Positions 1-13,083 of a stretch of DNA of 64,000 bases are shown piece by piece. The stretch is from Pyrocephalus nanus (Eukaryota; Chordata; Aves; Passeriformes; Tyrannidae): the NCBI GenBank assembly GCA_038380795.1, contig CM076264.1:4218001-4282000 (forward strand), in the 5' to 3' direction. The notes beneath the pieces are model-generated. The model did not search any database. It saw only the letters and a list, made by a program, of their open reading frames with translations, and was not told the origin of the DNA. Within the stretch, counting starts at the first letter, position 1. Every line of letters begins with the position of its first letter. Position numbers and translations under genes: made by a program.

Positions 1-3000
1 CTCTGCTCTCCTCCCCACAGTTTGATGTTGTGGCAGTAAATGCTGTTCACCCCTGGCTGCTGCTCCTAGCCTGTCTCTCTGCAGTCTCCTTTCTGCACTC
101 AGAATGGAACCACAGAGGGCTCCAATCCCTACAAACCCATTGCTGCTCCATAATATCCATGTGTTTCAAGACCATCACAAAAGTCAGAAAGCCACTTCAC
201 TGACTGCATCTCTTGATGCATTTGGTTTCCCCTAAGTTTTTAGACTGAGAAACTGTTGCTCTATTTCTCTGCATTTTGATGTCAGCCACCTGGATAGCTG
301 GGAGGATATTTATTTGTTGTTAACCATATCTGGTGTGCAGATCCAATTCAGAATCCAGACTTTCAGAGCACTCAGGTGTGCTCTGAGTGCTGGAACTCGT
401 GATTAGGAGCTAGCCCAGACCGAGACAGCGCGTGGTGATTACCAGAGCTTCCCCCGATGGGCTCTAGAGGGCACACAGCATTCAGCTCCTGCAGAAAACT
501 ATTCCCAAAACTGCTTTTGGTTTTCAGAAGTTCACAGGTGCACTTCTGTACCGTTAAAACCTTTCCTGTCCCCTATGCCGTTACCAACATTTTCTAATAC
601 GGGGTGTTTCGGCTTTTGATAATTCAATTATGCAAATAGGAAATATGTTAGAAAAAAAAAAAAACAATTAACAAACAGAAAAAGAAATCACTTCAAATTT
701 GAGAGAGGTGTTTTTTTAACATTTTGTAAAATCGACCATCAGAGAACATTAAAAGCATTTTCATGAGGTCATATGGGACAAAGTACATCCCTTCTATGTG
801 CAAAAGCTTTCTAAAGAACAGGAAGATACAAAAGCTACACAACTCATCCCACTTACACAGCATGGTGTGATTAATGCAGGAGCCAATAAAAAATTAGAGT
901 ATTACTCCTATTTTTAACCTTTGAGTCAGTTGCTAAATTTCCTTTTCTTGGGGAAATGAGGACAATTTACATGGAAGCAAGATTTATAGGGCCATTGAAG
1001 AAGGCTTGTCTCCCAGAATAAGTTTTAGCAACTTGCAGGTAAAGGGAAGACTCCAACCTTACTCAGGATTTCCATGTCCTATCTGAAAAGTAGCAGCCAA
1101 TTTCCTTCCACCCATGTCCTCCAAGAGCAAGGAATTCCCTTTGGTTTGCAAGTTGCCATATCCATGCAGAACTTGATTGTGCACCCCAGTAAAGGTGTTT
1201 TCCTTTCTCCCATGTGTTTATCTCTTCCAGCTGCCTTTAAAGCAGTTTTCGCTTTTTTCTGTATGGGACAATTTTGTGCCACTTCAATTTCTAGGCTCCA
1301 CTGGCCTGTTTATAATTACTGATATTATTTAAAACATTGTAATATGTATAATGCTCTAAATAATAATTTTTTAAATTTATTTATTAATGGTTCCATACCT
1401 TTTTACAGCAATTCCACTTTTAAGCTGGGAGCCAGAACATGATGAGCCAAATATTTTGGGCTTGTAGCAGCACGGGTTGAAGGCTGAGAAATACAAGTTT
1501 ACCCAATAACCAAAACCCTAAAGAGTCCCAGCTTTGCTGCTGGTACCATCTGTGAGCTCTTGGCTCCCCCTGGTTTTCACTAGAAATTGGCATTTGTAAC
1601 TCACAGCAGTTACAAAGCAACCATGGACACACCTACAACACATCCCAAGGCATTTATTGCACAATATTAATACCCAGGGCATGCAATTCTATTTGAAATA
1701 TTAATTTCGAGGCTGGTGTGCCCAGGCCATTCTCTTGTGCTTGGTGAAAGCACAAATACACACCATAAACAACGGTGAGAAAGGGGTTTAAGCCAGGATT
1801 TACAGCCAGGCTCCGACACCACGGAGTCAGATCTTGATGGGAAATGAATTCCAGAGTCCAAGGGTTAAACACGTGCTTCCATCCACCTTGGGTGGGCACT
1901 TGGGATGTAGGAGTCTTGCCTGGCTAAACCCAGGGAGCACTCATGGAAAGAAATTGATTTCTGCATTGAATTATGGAGGATGAACTGGTCTGGATCAATT
2001 AAAAAATGCCAAATTGCAAGACCAAAGGTTTCAGCTCGTACTTCCCCTGTTGATGACAGTGCACTTCAGTTCAGAACAGGGGCTGCAGAAGATGGGAGAG
2101 TATGAGACTGAATTACAGAATATTTAAACTCACTTGGACTAGAAATAGCAATAAAATTAGGGATATAATTCTTAAAAATGACTGTACCTACAGAACTAGC
2201 CTATTCTCTTATGTTCCATGTGATTTGAAAGGATTTTTGCTCACTTCGAATTCAGTTTTATAGATTTTTTTCATGTAAATACATTGGGATTTTTATATTA
2301 AAAACTTATCCTGTTAAGATTAAATAAAGAATTTCCAGTTGAATTAGCAATGGGAAGGACAAAATTCTGCCAAGAAGACAGAAAGACTTGTGTTACAAGA
2401 AAGCAATTCTGCAGCCTCATAAGCTCTTAAGAGTTTAGCAGATTCTGAGCTGATAAAGAATAGTTACAAGGTGATGCAGTTCCCTAAGGATCAGTGGTGT
2501 TATTCCAGTACTCAACACCCACCAAGAGGGTCTCCATCAAAGTTTAGGCTTGGGAATTTGAGGCAGAACTCTTGAAATTGAGCTCCACGAGTCCTGCGCT
2601 CCACCTCACATGTACCACTATAAAAACAGTTTACTGGCTTTAAAGCATACTGTGCTGGTACAAACACAAAAAGCACACCTGCCTTTGAGGATTTGGAGTG
2701 TATACTTAAAAGGAACGTTTAGGGGAAAAAAAAAATTCAAATTATTTCCAACCTAAATTTTTAACCTAAGTTTAACCCCTCAAAATTTACCGAGTATTCC
2801 AAGGGCATAGGTGGAAAGCCAGCCAGGCAGCAGCTGAGATCTCCCTGGCAGAAGTGCAGAGGGAGGTGTCCCAAATGTTGTCCAAAAAAATGCACTGTTG
2901 CTTTGGAGGTAAATGTGAGATTAGAAATTATCTCACTGCAGCCTCAAGAAGGCAGCTCCAGAAGACAGGGTGCATGAGAGGGGTTAAAACATGTGCTCAC

Positions 3001-5159
3001 TGTGACTCTAACAGAGAAACCACTTAAACTTTCGCTCCAGTCTGATGTAGCCAAAACATCTGCCTATCACCCCATAAACGTCCCTACACCCCTGCTCCCT
3101 TTACGACAAAGGAATGGGGCTTTTAAGGCACATTTAATAGCCAGCAGCTGCTTGGCTGTCAAATGCCACATCTGGAGAAGCTGTGGGCTGTTAATGTGAA
3201 CAGAAACAATTATTCTTTAATAGTTTTGCCTAATTTTAAGAATTACCCAAATGACAACAAAAGAGGTGCGTGTTCTTAATGGAAACACATCTGGTTTCTT
3301 TGAAAATAAGCCAAAGAAAAAACACAAAGAAAAAAAAAAAAAAGCCCAGTGATTAAGTGAAGCTGCACTTATGGTCCATCCTGAGTGAAGAGAGAAGGAA
3401 AGGTACTGATACACAGGCACTCAGTGTCTCTCAGAGTTTGATAATCCCCCTCGGTCAACTTGCAACATGAATATTTGGTTTGCATTAAATGACATGTTAC
3501 TGATCCCAGGGTGCTGCTCCCCTCCCTGCCTGCAGGTTCCTGTCCTTGGGGACTGGGTTTCCATGCTGCTGCCTCACTTCTATACCTTTCCCAGCCTGTG
3601 CATCAAGAAAATAGAATCAGTCCCTTTTCACTTGGATCTTCCGCTTAATTATCCTACCAAGACTGTAATTGAACGTCTTCCTGATGGACAGCAACCTCAG
3701 GAAAGTCAATTAAATTATTTCCACCGACTTTCTGAGGCTTTAAGCGAGCCCTGAGCGAGTTGCAGATGCCTGTTTCTCTGCAGAAGTAGCAAGTGGAGCA
3801 CTGCCACCCAGACTCATCACCCAGGGCTCAGGTAGCTGCGTGTGGATCACCAGTGAGAGGGAACCAAAGTTTTGCCGTGAAAATCAGTCATGGAAAGCTG
3901 GGCCAGGTAAGAGCTACCAAGCAGCATGTGCTTGTGAGCAGATGGATTCCCCCACTGAACACCACACGTGCAGAAAGCTGGGGGGAGGTGGCAGGAAAGC
4001 ATTGAAAGAACTGAAAACTAAAGAGTTAAAAGACCGAGAGGGCGGACAGATCTACATGTTTTCAAGTGCTGGCTCTTTTTTTCTGTGAAGATCAATATCT
4101 AGAAAAGCTTGCACCCCTTTCAGGACACTTTGCTATCCTCAGTAAGTGTTTCTTTGAACTGGTCTCCCTCCCACGGCCCTTTCTGGACTGGCTGCTTGCC
4201 CTACACACACAGCTTAAGCACCACAGGTCTATTCATATCTTACATGCACTTGTTTCTGTGGAAAGGTGTGATTCTGATGAATGCAATTGCATGGCTGGCA
4301 TTTTTAACTGGTCCTTCACATCACTATTCTTTTTTTTTTTCGAATCAGGCATCACCACAACCAACCCATTCCTGCCTCCTACTTCAGCCTTGGCCACGAT
4401 GTGGGTGCTTCACCAGGGCCTTACTGACCTGGGCTCACAGCTGGGCTGGACCACTGGAGGAAAACAACTCCATGAGTCATTTTGGGTCTGTCTCCCACCC
4501 TGAGATACCTTCAGTGACCTACTGACAGGGCGAGCAGAGCGAGCAGATGAAAACCAGTTGGGATCACAGCCAGGAAATGGAACACACGGTAGCCGAGGCA
4601 GGACAAGCAGCTCTGTTAAGTCAGGCCAACTCCTCACCCGGGGCAGCTGCTTGGCAGCCAAGCTGAAAGACAGGGGGTGCTGGGAGGCAGAGCAATCCCC
4701 CTGCATGGCTGTCAGTGTGACAGTTCCAGGGCACAGGGTTTCACCGGGGATGCCATCAGCAGGGACAGGAAGCCGGTGGCTCCCTCCCTTCACAGAAACA
4801 GCCTGCAGGCAAACTACACCGGCAACAGCTCACAGTGTCTGGAATAAATGGGAAACCCCAAGGGAGTCCCAATTCAGTTATTTCACAATAAACTAACCTG
4901 AGACAAAATGTTTCTTCACAGGAGGAAAGAAAGGGTAGGATATTACTTCCTAAGCTTCGCCAAACAATCTGCAGTAACCTTAAAGCAATTTTGCTTTTTC
5001 TCTCTCTCCCAGATCCACACACTGCACTTAATACTTAGTATCAATATTATGAGTACAAATACTAGTTTGTGAATCAGCAGGTGCCCAAAGAACTTGTGAA
5101 ATCTCCATACCTGGAAGTATCTGGAACTCACCCAGGCAGGCCCTGAGTTACCTGACCTA
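1..5159. other. left-edge region without recognised genes
   Basis: AT-rich DNA with scattered short chance frames. If the TNIP3 model holds, this is intronic. I looked on the minus strand for the conserved TNIP LLEVN...QWDQQF block and did not find it, so it would lie to the left of the window. Confidence 0.5.
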
Positions 5160-5240
5160 CCCAGCCCTGCTGGAAGCAGGAGGTCAGCCCTGACAATCTC
5201 CAGGGGGTCCCTTCCAAGCCACATCATTCCCTGTGATTTT
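5160..5240 (+). mobile_element. CR1 LINE 3'-tail fragment
   Basis: Plus-strand sequence resembling the CR1 tail: CTGGAAGCAGGAGGTCAG, then TGACAATCTCCAGGGG, TCCCTTCCAAGCC and TCATTCCCTGTGATTTT. Very short and diverged, with no coding capacity. Confidence 0.55.
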
Positions 5241-5461
5241 GCTCCTCTGAGTACAGAAAATTTCCACATTTCACACATTTCACCAGATCTCCACAGTACA
5301 GATTAAAGCAGGAAAGAAAAAAGTATTAACCTGCGTCTCTGGAAGATAAATGGACACACAGGGAACACTCAATTACAGACTTCCAGTAATGCAAAGTAAA
5401 TTACCTTTCAAAAAATAAAAATAAAAGAAGTTTCTCCATGTAACATTAAGATAGTTCATAC

Positions 5462-5547
5462 CTTTCCATCTCAACACACTGATGGAGGCACAACTCTAGA
5501 TGATCCTCTGCCTCTTTATTCTTCCTTTTGAGTTGCTCACAGTGAAT
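5462..5547 (-). CDS. candidate internal exon of a TNIP-family gene, probably TNIP3
   Basis: 86-nt exon. It has a strong acceptor (pyrimidine tract CTTTTTCCCTCCCTGTTCTTAATAG) and donor AAAG|GTATGA. Only one frame is open: it begins IHCEQLKRKNKEAEDHLELC and ends HQCVEMER. It is charged and heptad-like (coiled coil) and aligns with the TNIP1 segment TLCEQLRKENEALKAKL. TNIP proteins bind A20 and ubiquitin and restrain NF-kB signalling. In human, TNIP3 is the next gene downstream of QRFPR on the same strand, matching this location and orientation. The rest of the gene, including the conserved ubiquitin-binding region, would lie beyond the left edge. Splice sites and frame are seen; the name is inferred from short similarity plus synteny. 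Confidence 0.55.
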
Positions 5548-8500
5548 CTATTAAGAACAGGGAGGGAAAAAGGCAGACTTTAGAGGGGGAAATAAAAATA
5601 TTAACAAACTAAGAAGAAACAGTTAAGCATCCAGCTACAATGAGAAGAGATAATGGTGTCTTGTCTGTATCTCTATTTTATTCTTCATTCATAAATGGCT
5701 GATAAAAAGCCAGGAATCTACTCCTTCCTTCCCAGCACCATCCTCCCCTCCATCCAACCACAGTTCTGCAAGGGCAGGAGCAATACCAGTCTCTGTGGTG
5801 GCACAAATCTACCCGAGGAACAAAGTGCCAGCAGTTGCAGGAACATTGCCAAGTGCTGCAAAAAGAGCTTCTGTTATTCACACTAAAAGAATCCATTTTC
5901 ATAAATACTCTAGAGTTCAAGCATGTTCTGGTATTGTCCAGAATATTCATGGAAGCATCCAGTAAAAACTACTCCTCCAAAATGGAGAGAATTTGAGTAA
6001 TGTCTCTGATCTAAATCACTTGGAGAGTTAAAAAAAAGGAGCCATGTGTAAGTTATTGAGAACAAGGGTATTGTTCAAGCACTCTACAAGCTCCTAACAA
6101 GCTTCCCTCTGGCCAGGGCCAGTTACTGTCCAGCACTGAATTTCCACAGAGAAAGGAGAGAAAGAAAAAAAAAAAAAACAAACCAAACCAAACCAAAAAA
6201 CAGCCCTCCCAGAGAAAAGGACATAGATCAGGGCAAGATGTATTTTAAGATAATTAATTAAGATAATCCCTTAGAATTTGGGGGGTTGGATTAAATCTCC
6301 AAACATGACAAAAGCAGCACCTCTCCATAACAAATGGGAGAACAGAGGGTACCAAGAATGAGCCTCATCCAGAGGAGTCATTTGCTCCTGTGCTGCAGTT
6401 TGGGGACAGCCCCGGGTATGTTCCTTCAGGCCATGTGGGACACCTCCAGTTCATCACAAAGGGAGCCCAAAAGCCTCATTTTTCTCTTCAGATCCAAGTG
6501 ACAATCATTATGACAGTCGCTAGAATTAGAAAACCGACCCGTGGTAAGGACAGCAATGTGGCCACTGAAACAAATTGGGGAGCCATCAAGAGCTAAACCT
6601 GCTATTTATTTATAAGCAAAGAAGTTTCCAATTACAAGTCACTCCTTTGTTGGTAACATCAGCTTAATGTGAAACCACAGCTGAACATTTTATAGACAGC
6701 ATGCTTCTTCATCTATGTGCAGAGCAGAAATCTGAAATGAAAGGTTGCCAGCAGAAGATCTGAGGTGTTTGGCATCCCTCCCCCACTCCTAATTCCAATT
6801 CCTGCAGGCATTTCACACATTTTAAATGCAGCTGGTGATCACTAATTACAAGGATCCTATTAAGGACAAAAAAATGTCAGTTCAGTTGCACGTGAAACTT
6901 AATTCCAGCTTGCCCAAGTTTTATGAGTGTCTGTTTAATCATAACAAGATCACGTTGAAGTATGGAAAGCTGCATTTGATTGATTTCAATGGGAGCTGCA
7001 CACCCTGGGGACTAATGAGGATTAAGCCTTATTTTGGAGGGCCTAAACTTGGCTTTCAGGTGCCTAGCTTCAAAATATTAAATCTGAAAAACGCTGGCTT
7101 AGAATGAACACTCAGTGCCACCACTGAAACAACAAAACAATAAATCAAAACAAAGTGACCAAAGGAAATAATTTTTCTGAAATAAACAAAAGCAAAACCA
7201 AGCAATCAAACAGAATTTAGATTCTACTCCAGCTCTAATTCATCCCGCTGAGCTTTGACACGTCAGCAGCTCCAGATGGATTTGCTGGGCTGGGCACAGC
7301 GCTGCAGCCCACCGTGCCAGAAACCAGGCCACGTTAAAGGGACACAGCAGGTTGGGTGTCACTGAAAACACGACAGCCGTGGGGGCAAAAGTCACGAGAG
7401 AGAGGAGCTGCCAGGGCTGCCAAGCCCCTGAGCCCTGCGTGGCCCAGCTGCACACCCAGAGAGTGTGAAGAAGCAGTTCTTCAGAAGCCCTGCTGCTCAC
7501 ACTGCTGGGGTGGGGGATGTTGGATGTCTCCTGACTCTTAGTCATATGCAGATTTCGCAGCTAAATCCAAAGCTCCCCTTCTGAACACGAGTGAAAGAGG
7601 TGCAGCTCGGTTATGGTGCCACGTGCAAGTGTCTGCTAGCAGAGCAGCCATAAGTTTTTACAACTCTAATATGCAATATAATGCTGTAGGGTTTTATTAG
7701 ATCAGGCAGCTTGAGGCCAAGATGGATAAAATTCAGCTACTTCAAAGAATTAAGGCTGTGTAAAAGAGGGGGTTGTAATGGTCATGTAAAGGATTGCTCA
7801 GAATTACATAAATTTTCTGCTTTCTGTCAAGGCTTTTAAGGGCAGGAACACCCTGAAGTAAAACAGATTCAGTTCTGCTCGCAGATTTATGGGGTTTTGT
7901 AATAATTGAAAATGTTTGGTAAAAGGCATGCAAAATTTCCTTGGTGCTCACCCACCAAATTTATCAGGGCTCCAAGCCCTAATTACTCCCTAGATATATC
8001 CAGACAAAGCACTTTCTGGATTGAATCATAATTTGCATTAAAAACAAATTTTCCACATAGAAAAAACCCCAAAACTTAACACATCTGGAGAGAAAAAAAT
8101 GCATAGTTCAAGAAAGACAACAAGACTTATTAATTGTAATTAAATCTTAATTGTAAAAACAAGCACAGCCCAGATAGGCCCTCATCACACCGGTGCTTCA
8201 AAATGTTATGCAAAATGGATTTCACAAGCATCTGTATTGTAAATGTTAAATCCTACACTGCTCTTGCCCCACTCTCTTTTTCTTTCTCCAAGTGCAGTTC
8301 CAGCTTGAGAGCAACCAACGCTGGCAAACCTTTGCTCATTTTCCCCAAACCTGCTCAGTAATTCACAGCTCTTCTGCTGTACCAAAGCAATATTTTGTGG
8401 GAATGCAGTGCAAAATGAGTGCCAGAAATAATCCAGCCTAAAGGAGGCAGAGAAGGGAAAGGAGATTTTTGGTTTGGTTGGGTTTTCCTGCCGAGATCAA

Positions 8501-10528
8501 CTCAATGGTTCAGTTTGACAGATCTCCACCATAACCAGGCAGATTGTCCCAGTGGAGGGAACAGAAGACAACAGCATTCCAAGCAGATGGAAGCACATGC
8601 CAACAAATTATACCTCAGGAATAAACCCATTAATAAGTCACCTTACCAGCTCTGTATTGTGAAAGATCCAGGGCCTGTCACAGCCAGGCTGAGTAAATGT
8701 ACCTCATTTAAGTATCACCCCATATTGCAAAATAGCTCCAAAACAAAGTGGAACATTTATCACCATCATCAGTGCTGTTGATAAACAAGCCAGTAGGTCA
8801 CAAATTATCTGTGTGTGGCTGTTGTGTAGGAGGAGTGGGAGGGAGAAATGCATTATTACTGTAAATGTGATCAAAATGGAAGAACAACCAGAGAAATAAA
8901 AAGAGTATTTGATATAAGAAAGCCTAAGCAACACTCACTAAAACTAATGTAAAACAGGAAGAAAGCCCTCAAGACTTTTTTTTTTTGCCCTGAAGAAATC
9001 AAACACATAAAATTTCTGTGATGTCCTCCTACCTAGATAGACCCAGGTTTGGATCTCAGAGCAGCACTGGCGTGCAGTGGCAGCCCTGACCCAGCCTTTG
9101 CATCACATTTGTCTGCTCTCTGCTGAAAATGCAGCTCCAGTCAGGCAAATGCTGCCCAGAAAGAGCCACAAACACAGCCAGTTTTCTCCTCACTCTGCTA
9201 TTTCCTGGTTAAAGTGCTGAAATTTCAGTATGAGACAGTTTCTAACCAAAATTTAAAATCTGCAGCTTGATTTTTGCCCAAAATAAAGAACAGCTGGGCT
9301 GTGCCTAATTTGGTTAAGATAAAGCAAAACCTGCCCTGTGCGATGCAGAAAGATTTAACACTGAATACTTAAAATTGAGCTCTTCATTAAGTACAGTTCT
9401 CCTTGGTTGGGGTAACAGTAAATTGAGAGCAGCAATCACCCCAAAAAAAAACTTAATTCACAGCTGCCCTCCCACAGGGCTGTGATATCCACAAGTTGAT
9501 AAACAGTGCAGTCCATGAGTGCTGCTCCTCCACACCTGGTGAGTGAAAGTGCTGCCATCGACACACACACAAATTTGTGCAAGGGCCAAGCACAAAACAC
9601 TGCTTGAGACTACATGACCTTATTCCAAATGAATTTAACACTTTTTTCTTAAATTGAAACCGAGAGAAAAATCAGCCCATTTAACAGCTTCTAAACACTT
9701 TTGGGTTGAAAATCTCGAGAACATCCCAAAGTGAGAAAGTTATTCCTTCCTAAGTATAAATCTTTTTTTTCAGGTAGAAATCAATGGCACAAGTGTTAGC
9801 AAAAAGCACCCACAGTCATGCTCAGGCTTGGGTGACAGACACACAAGTGACCAGAGGAAATCACAAATACCATCTCATCAAGCCATGAGATTCACACACA
9901 GCATAACTGCAAACACTCTCTGCACTCCTCTCATTGAAGATGAGACCCCTCGTTTTTAATACACTTAGAAGAAATCTTCTCTTCGTGGGAAAATGTTCAG
10001 TTCAGCTGAAGCCTCTTAGTGCACACAGGGATGGGGGCAAAGTGCACGATACACCATGAATTGTGCACCATTTCCATGGAAGCAAACTGTTGTTGATAGA
10101 ACACAATCCCAAAAAAAAAGGTCTAAAATACATTGATAAAATAAAGCCCTCAAAAAATTAATATCTTTGATTTGTTTAAAATTCATTTATCAAGCAACCA
10201 CAGATCTGTCAAATATACAGAAGTCTGTACAAATCTACCCAAAACCACTTGTAAATTGGGTATATTTCATGGAATAGCACTGCATAAGCCTTTCCAATGG
10301 TATTTTCTCATTATCTGTATCCAACTTCAACTATTTGGAGGTGGGCAAGATGGGAAAGAAGTACTTATATATTTGCTGAATGTCAGCCCTAAATTGTGCA
10401 GTAAAAAAAAATGGTCCTTTATTATTATTCACTGCCAAAGTAGGGATAGGAAACTTTCCAAGAGATAAAATACAGAAATGAAAAGAAAAAATACTGCAGG
10501 GTAAAAGATTAATAACTATGATACTCAC
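5548..10528. other. non-coding stretch, probably intronic
   Basis: Mostly AT-rich, with a poly-A run near 6163-6177. One strong acceptor-like site reading minus ends at 8438 and is followed by an open frame, but no good in-phase donor was found. Confidence 0.5.
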
Positions 10529-10588
10529 TGACAGTGTCCAAAATGTTTCTGCTGAGCAATTTTTAATAGAGATGTCACTACAGGGAAA
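10529..10588 (-). CDS. candidate exon upstream of the TNIP-like exon
   Basis: 60 nt between acceptor TTTGTCTTTCCTGTCACAG and an excellent donor GTCA|GTGAGT. In phase 0 it encodes FPCSDISIKNCSAETFWTLS, which would read directly into IHCEQL of the exon at 5462-5547, where TNIP1 has TSILQTLCEQL. A second frame is also open and is phase-compatible with a different acceptor at 8437, so the reading is not settled. No firm homology. Confidence 0.33.
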
Positions 10589-11997
10589 CTGTGACAGGAA
10601 AGACAAAGGATGGAATTTCTTGTGCTATTCAAGCCAACAGATAAAAGTTATAATCCATCAGCTCCAATGACTTTGGAATTGAGTCTCTGGAGGATAACAG
10701 GGTAGAACAGTAGCAGAAAGATCACTCCAAGTAGAGCCCTTGTGGCTGGGAAGGAAGCCAAGCTGTGAGAAAAGAATTCAAGCCACAGGCAGACCTACCT
10801 ACAGAAATCTGTGCACCTACAAGAAGAGCAGAAGGACTGATTTATATGAGGGATGCAGCTCTGTTCTACTTAAATCTCATGCTCCCCAGCCAAGCTTCGA
10901 AATCCCAGGACAAAGGAAAAAAAAAAAAAAAAAGAGAGAGAAAGAGCCCATAAACAGGCAGGAACAATCCAATTAGCCAGTAGCAAAAAAAAATTGCTGG
11001 CATTGCTTGGCTGGCAGGAGCACCAGCTCTAAACAACTTGGAAATATATGTTGTTCTCCATAAGCTTCAGTACTTCCACACTGGTGGAAATGTGGCCCTG
11101 CTGCCACTGGACATTAGGACTGTGCCAGCAGCATGTCACAGGGTACTGAGGATCCAGAAGCAAGCTGAGGGAAGATGACCCTTTAAGAAGCTCTCTTTCT
11201 CCAGGCTCTGCTGGAAGCATTTTGGAATCCTCACTGACAGTTTGAGAGCAGGGAGGGAGAGCAGTCTGGAGCTCCTACAGCTGCCCTGTGGCAGCAAACA
11301 CTAGTCCTGAAAAAAAAGGTTTTAAGAGTGTGGCTCCAAGTATTCCTTACTCAGGGTGGGAATGTATCAAAACTTCTTCCAAGACGCAGCATTAACGCCA
11401 ATTTACAGCGACAAGGCAGGCAAAGTGTCACCCAGCCTGGAGCCTCAAATGCCACATGGATCACAGACAACAATTCGTAATGGATTATAGAGAACAATGT
11501 GTCCTAATGACAGATCCAGCTAAGGGGATCCTGTGCCTGCTCCAGGCAGGGTCAGTAGCCCAGGGAACATCCCCAACCCTACAGAAAAGGTGTAAACTTC
11601 CAAAGGTCTCAGCAGAAGGACAATCCAAGAAAGGAATGTGGGACAAACCCAGTACAGGTACACTGAACCTTTGTATCACTTCCCTTACCCCAAAGCAGCT
11701 GTTTGACATAGTCCTAATGCTCTATATGGCAATAATCCTTTATTATTGCTCTAAATTCTTTTGTCCAACTTTCTGCAGGAAAAGCAAGTAAAAGAAAATT
11801 CCTATAGTTATTCTATACAAACAATATGAAGAAATTAAAAAGCTATTTATTAAAAAAAAAAAAAAAAAGCACCCCTTTGAAGTATCAGGTTTTGGATTTG
11901 AGGTCTTTTTGGTAGATAAGCAGGGAAAAGAGGCCCATTGTGAGGCTGGGAAGAAACCCACTGATACAAGCTCCAGATGAATGCATAGGTTACTCAC

Positions 11998-12065
11998 CAT
12001 ATTTAGGGAAGGTGTCCGTCTCTGCACTGCTGGGTCAGGACGTACTACCCTCAAATAAAGGCCCT
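11998..12065 (-). CDS. candidate exon in the TNIP-like chain
   Basis: 68 nt. The acceptor is CATTTGATTCAG with only a modest pyrimidine tract; the donor ATG|GTGAGT is near-consensus. The single open frame gives GLYLRVVRPDPAVQRRTPSL and two further residues, entering in phase 1 and leaving in phase 0. This joins 26794-26959 on one side and 10529-10588 on the other. I do not recognise the peptide. Confidence 0.33.
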
Positions 12066-12113
12066 CTGAATCAAATGAGAACTCGGTGGTTTGGAGGCAA
12101 AAGCACATGTGTG

Positions 12114-12130
12114 TATATATATATATATAT
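12114..12130 (+). repeat. (TA)n microsatellite
   Basis: Perfect TA repeat of about 17 bp, following a short GTGT lead. Confidence 0.85.
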
Positions 12131-12281
12131 CTCAAGGTTTAACCAACACCCCAGGCTTAGGGAAACCCCTTTCTTAAAGTCATTCTACCATTGAGAGCAC
12201 ATTCATCTCTCTCAAACAAACACAGCCCACGCAGACCTGATTGAAAGCACTGCTTCTAAGAGACCACAGAGGATTCCCTCT

Positions 12282-12970
12282 CGTTCTTCAGCTCACCATG
12301 GAACGGTGACACGACATCCCGCCCACGCCCCAGCCAGAGCGGCTCGGTGGGAACAGCCCTGCTCTCTGAGCACGGTGGAAAAGCTGCATCGACCCAAAAA
12401 AGGTAGAGAGCGCAAATAGCAATCCAGAAGTAGAATAATTTACTGTAAGGGGCAAGTAGGTCGGGGAGCCGTTTCTAGGAATGCTTTTTGTTTCGGAGTT
12501 TATTCTAAAGGTTTCCCTTGCACAATCGGTGCTCGGGTCGAGCAGCTCCGCTGTCCTTATCAGCAGTGACATTCTGCTCTGCCCTGACCAGAAACACTAC
12601 ACCATCAGATCCGATTTTCGTTCTGAGGAAGAGGGCACAGAGAGGTGAAGCTGCAGAAACGTCGCCCCTTCACCCACTCAAGGAGTGATGCAGCATTTTC
12701 AAGAATGTACTGCTCATTTCAGGCTACAGGCCACCGCACACAGGAGTTGATTAATCAAGTTTCACAGCTGATAAAAATTAACATTATCATGCTGTCACCT
12801 AAAAATGAAAGATTCATAACAGGCAAGTTCAGAAAAATGTTCACCCCTAAGCCTGACTCTGGTATCGGTTTCGGTTTTGACGACAACAAAACCGGTGCAG
12901 TTCTGCATCGAGGAGTAAAATCCACTCTGAGACTTTTTAGGAGATTCCTGTTGTCCTCTGCGTTGGAAAT
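12282..12970. promoter_or_regulatory. isolated CpG-enriched patch
   Basis: By hand count about 27 CpG in under 700 bp, with clusters at 12301-12360, 12481-12545 and 12866-12895, against near absence in the flanks. It contains CGGTTTCGGTTTT (ISRE-like). It could be a promoter or an unmethylated enhancer of the gene downstream. No exon could be assigned to it. Confidence 0.35.
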
Positions 12971-13065
12971 AATAATTATCTAACTGCTCTGGGAGCGTTC
13001 TCCTTCTCCCAGCAGAGATACTACAGCTGCTCAGTAGAGCAGGGTAGACCTTACACTCAGCTTCT

Positions 13066-13083
13066 CACACACACACACACACA
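13066..13083 (+). repeat. (CA)9 microsatellite
   Basis: Nine uninterrupted CA units, then GAGC. Confidence 0.9.

Noticed and set aside
4066..4793. Overlapping plus and minus ORFs of 112-145 codons
   Set aside because: Several frames on both strands are open together, the peptides have no recognisable domain, and codon content looks random.
12288..12572. 94-codon minus ORF in the CpG-rich patch
   Set aside because: Explained by higher GC and fewer stops; no splice structure or homology.
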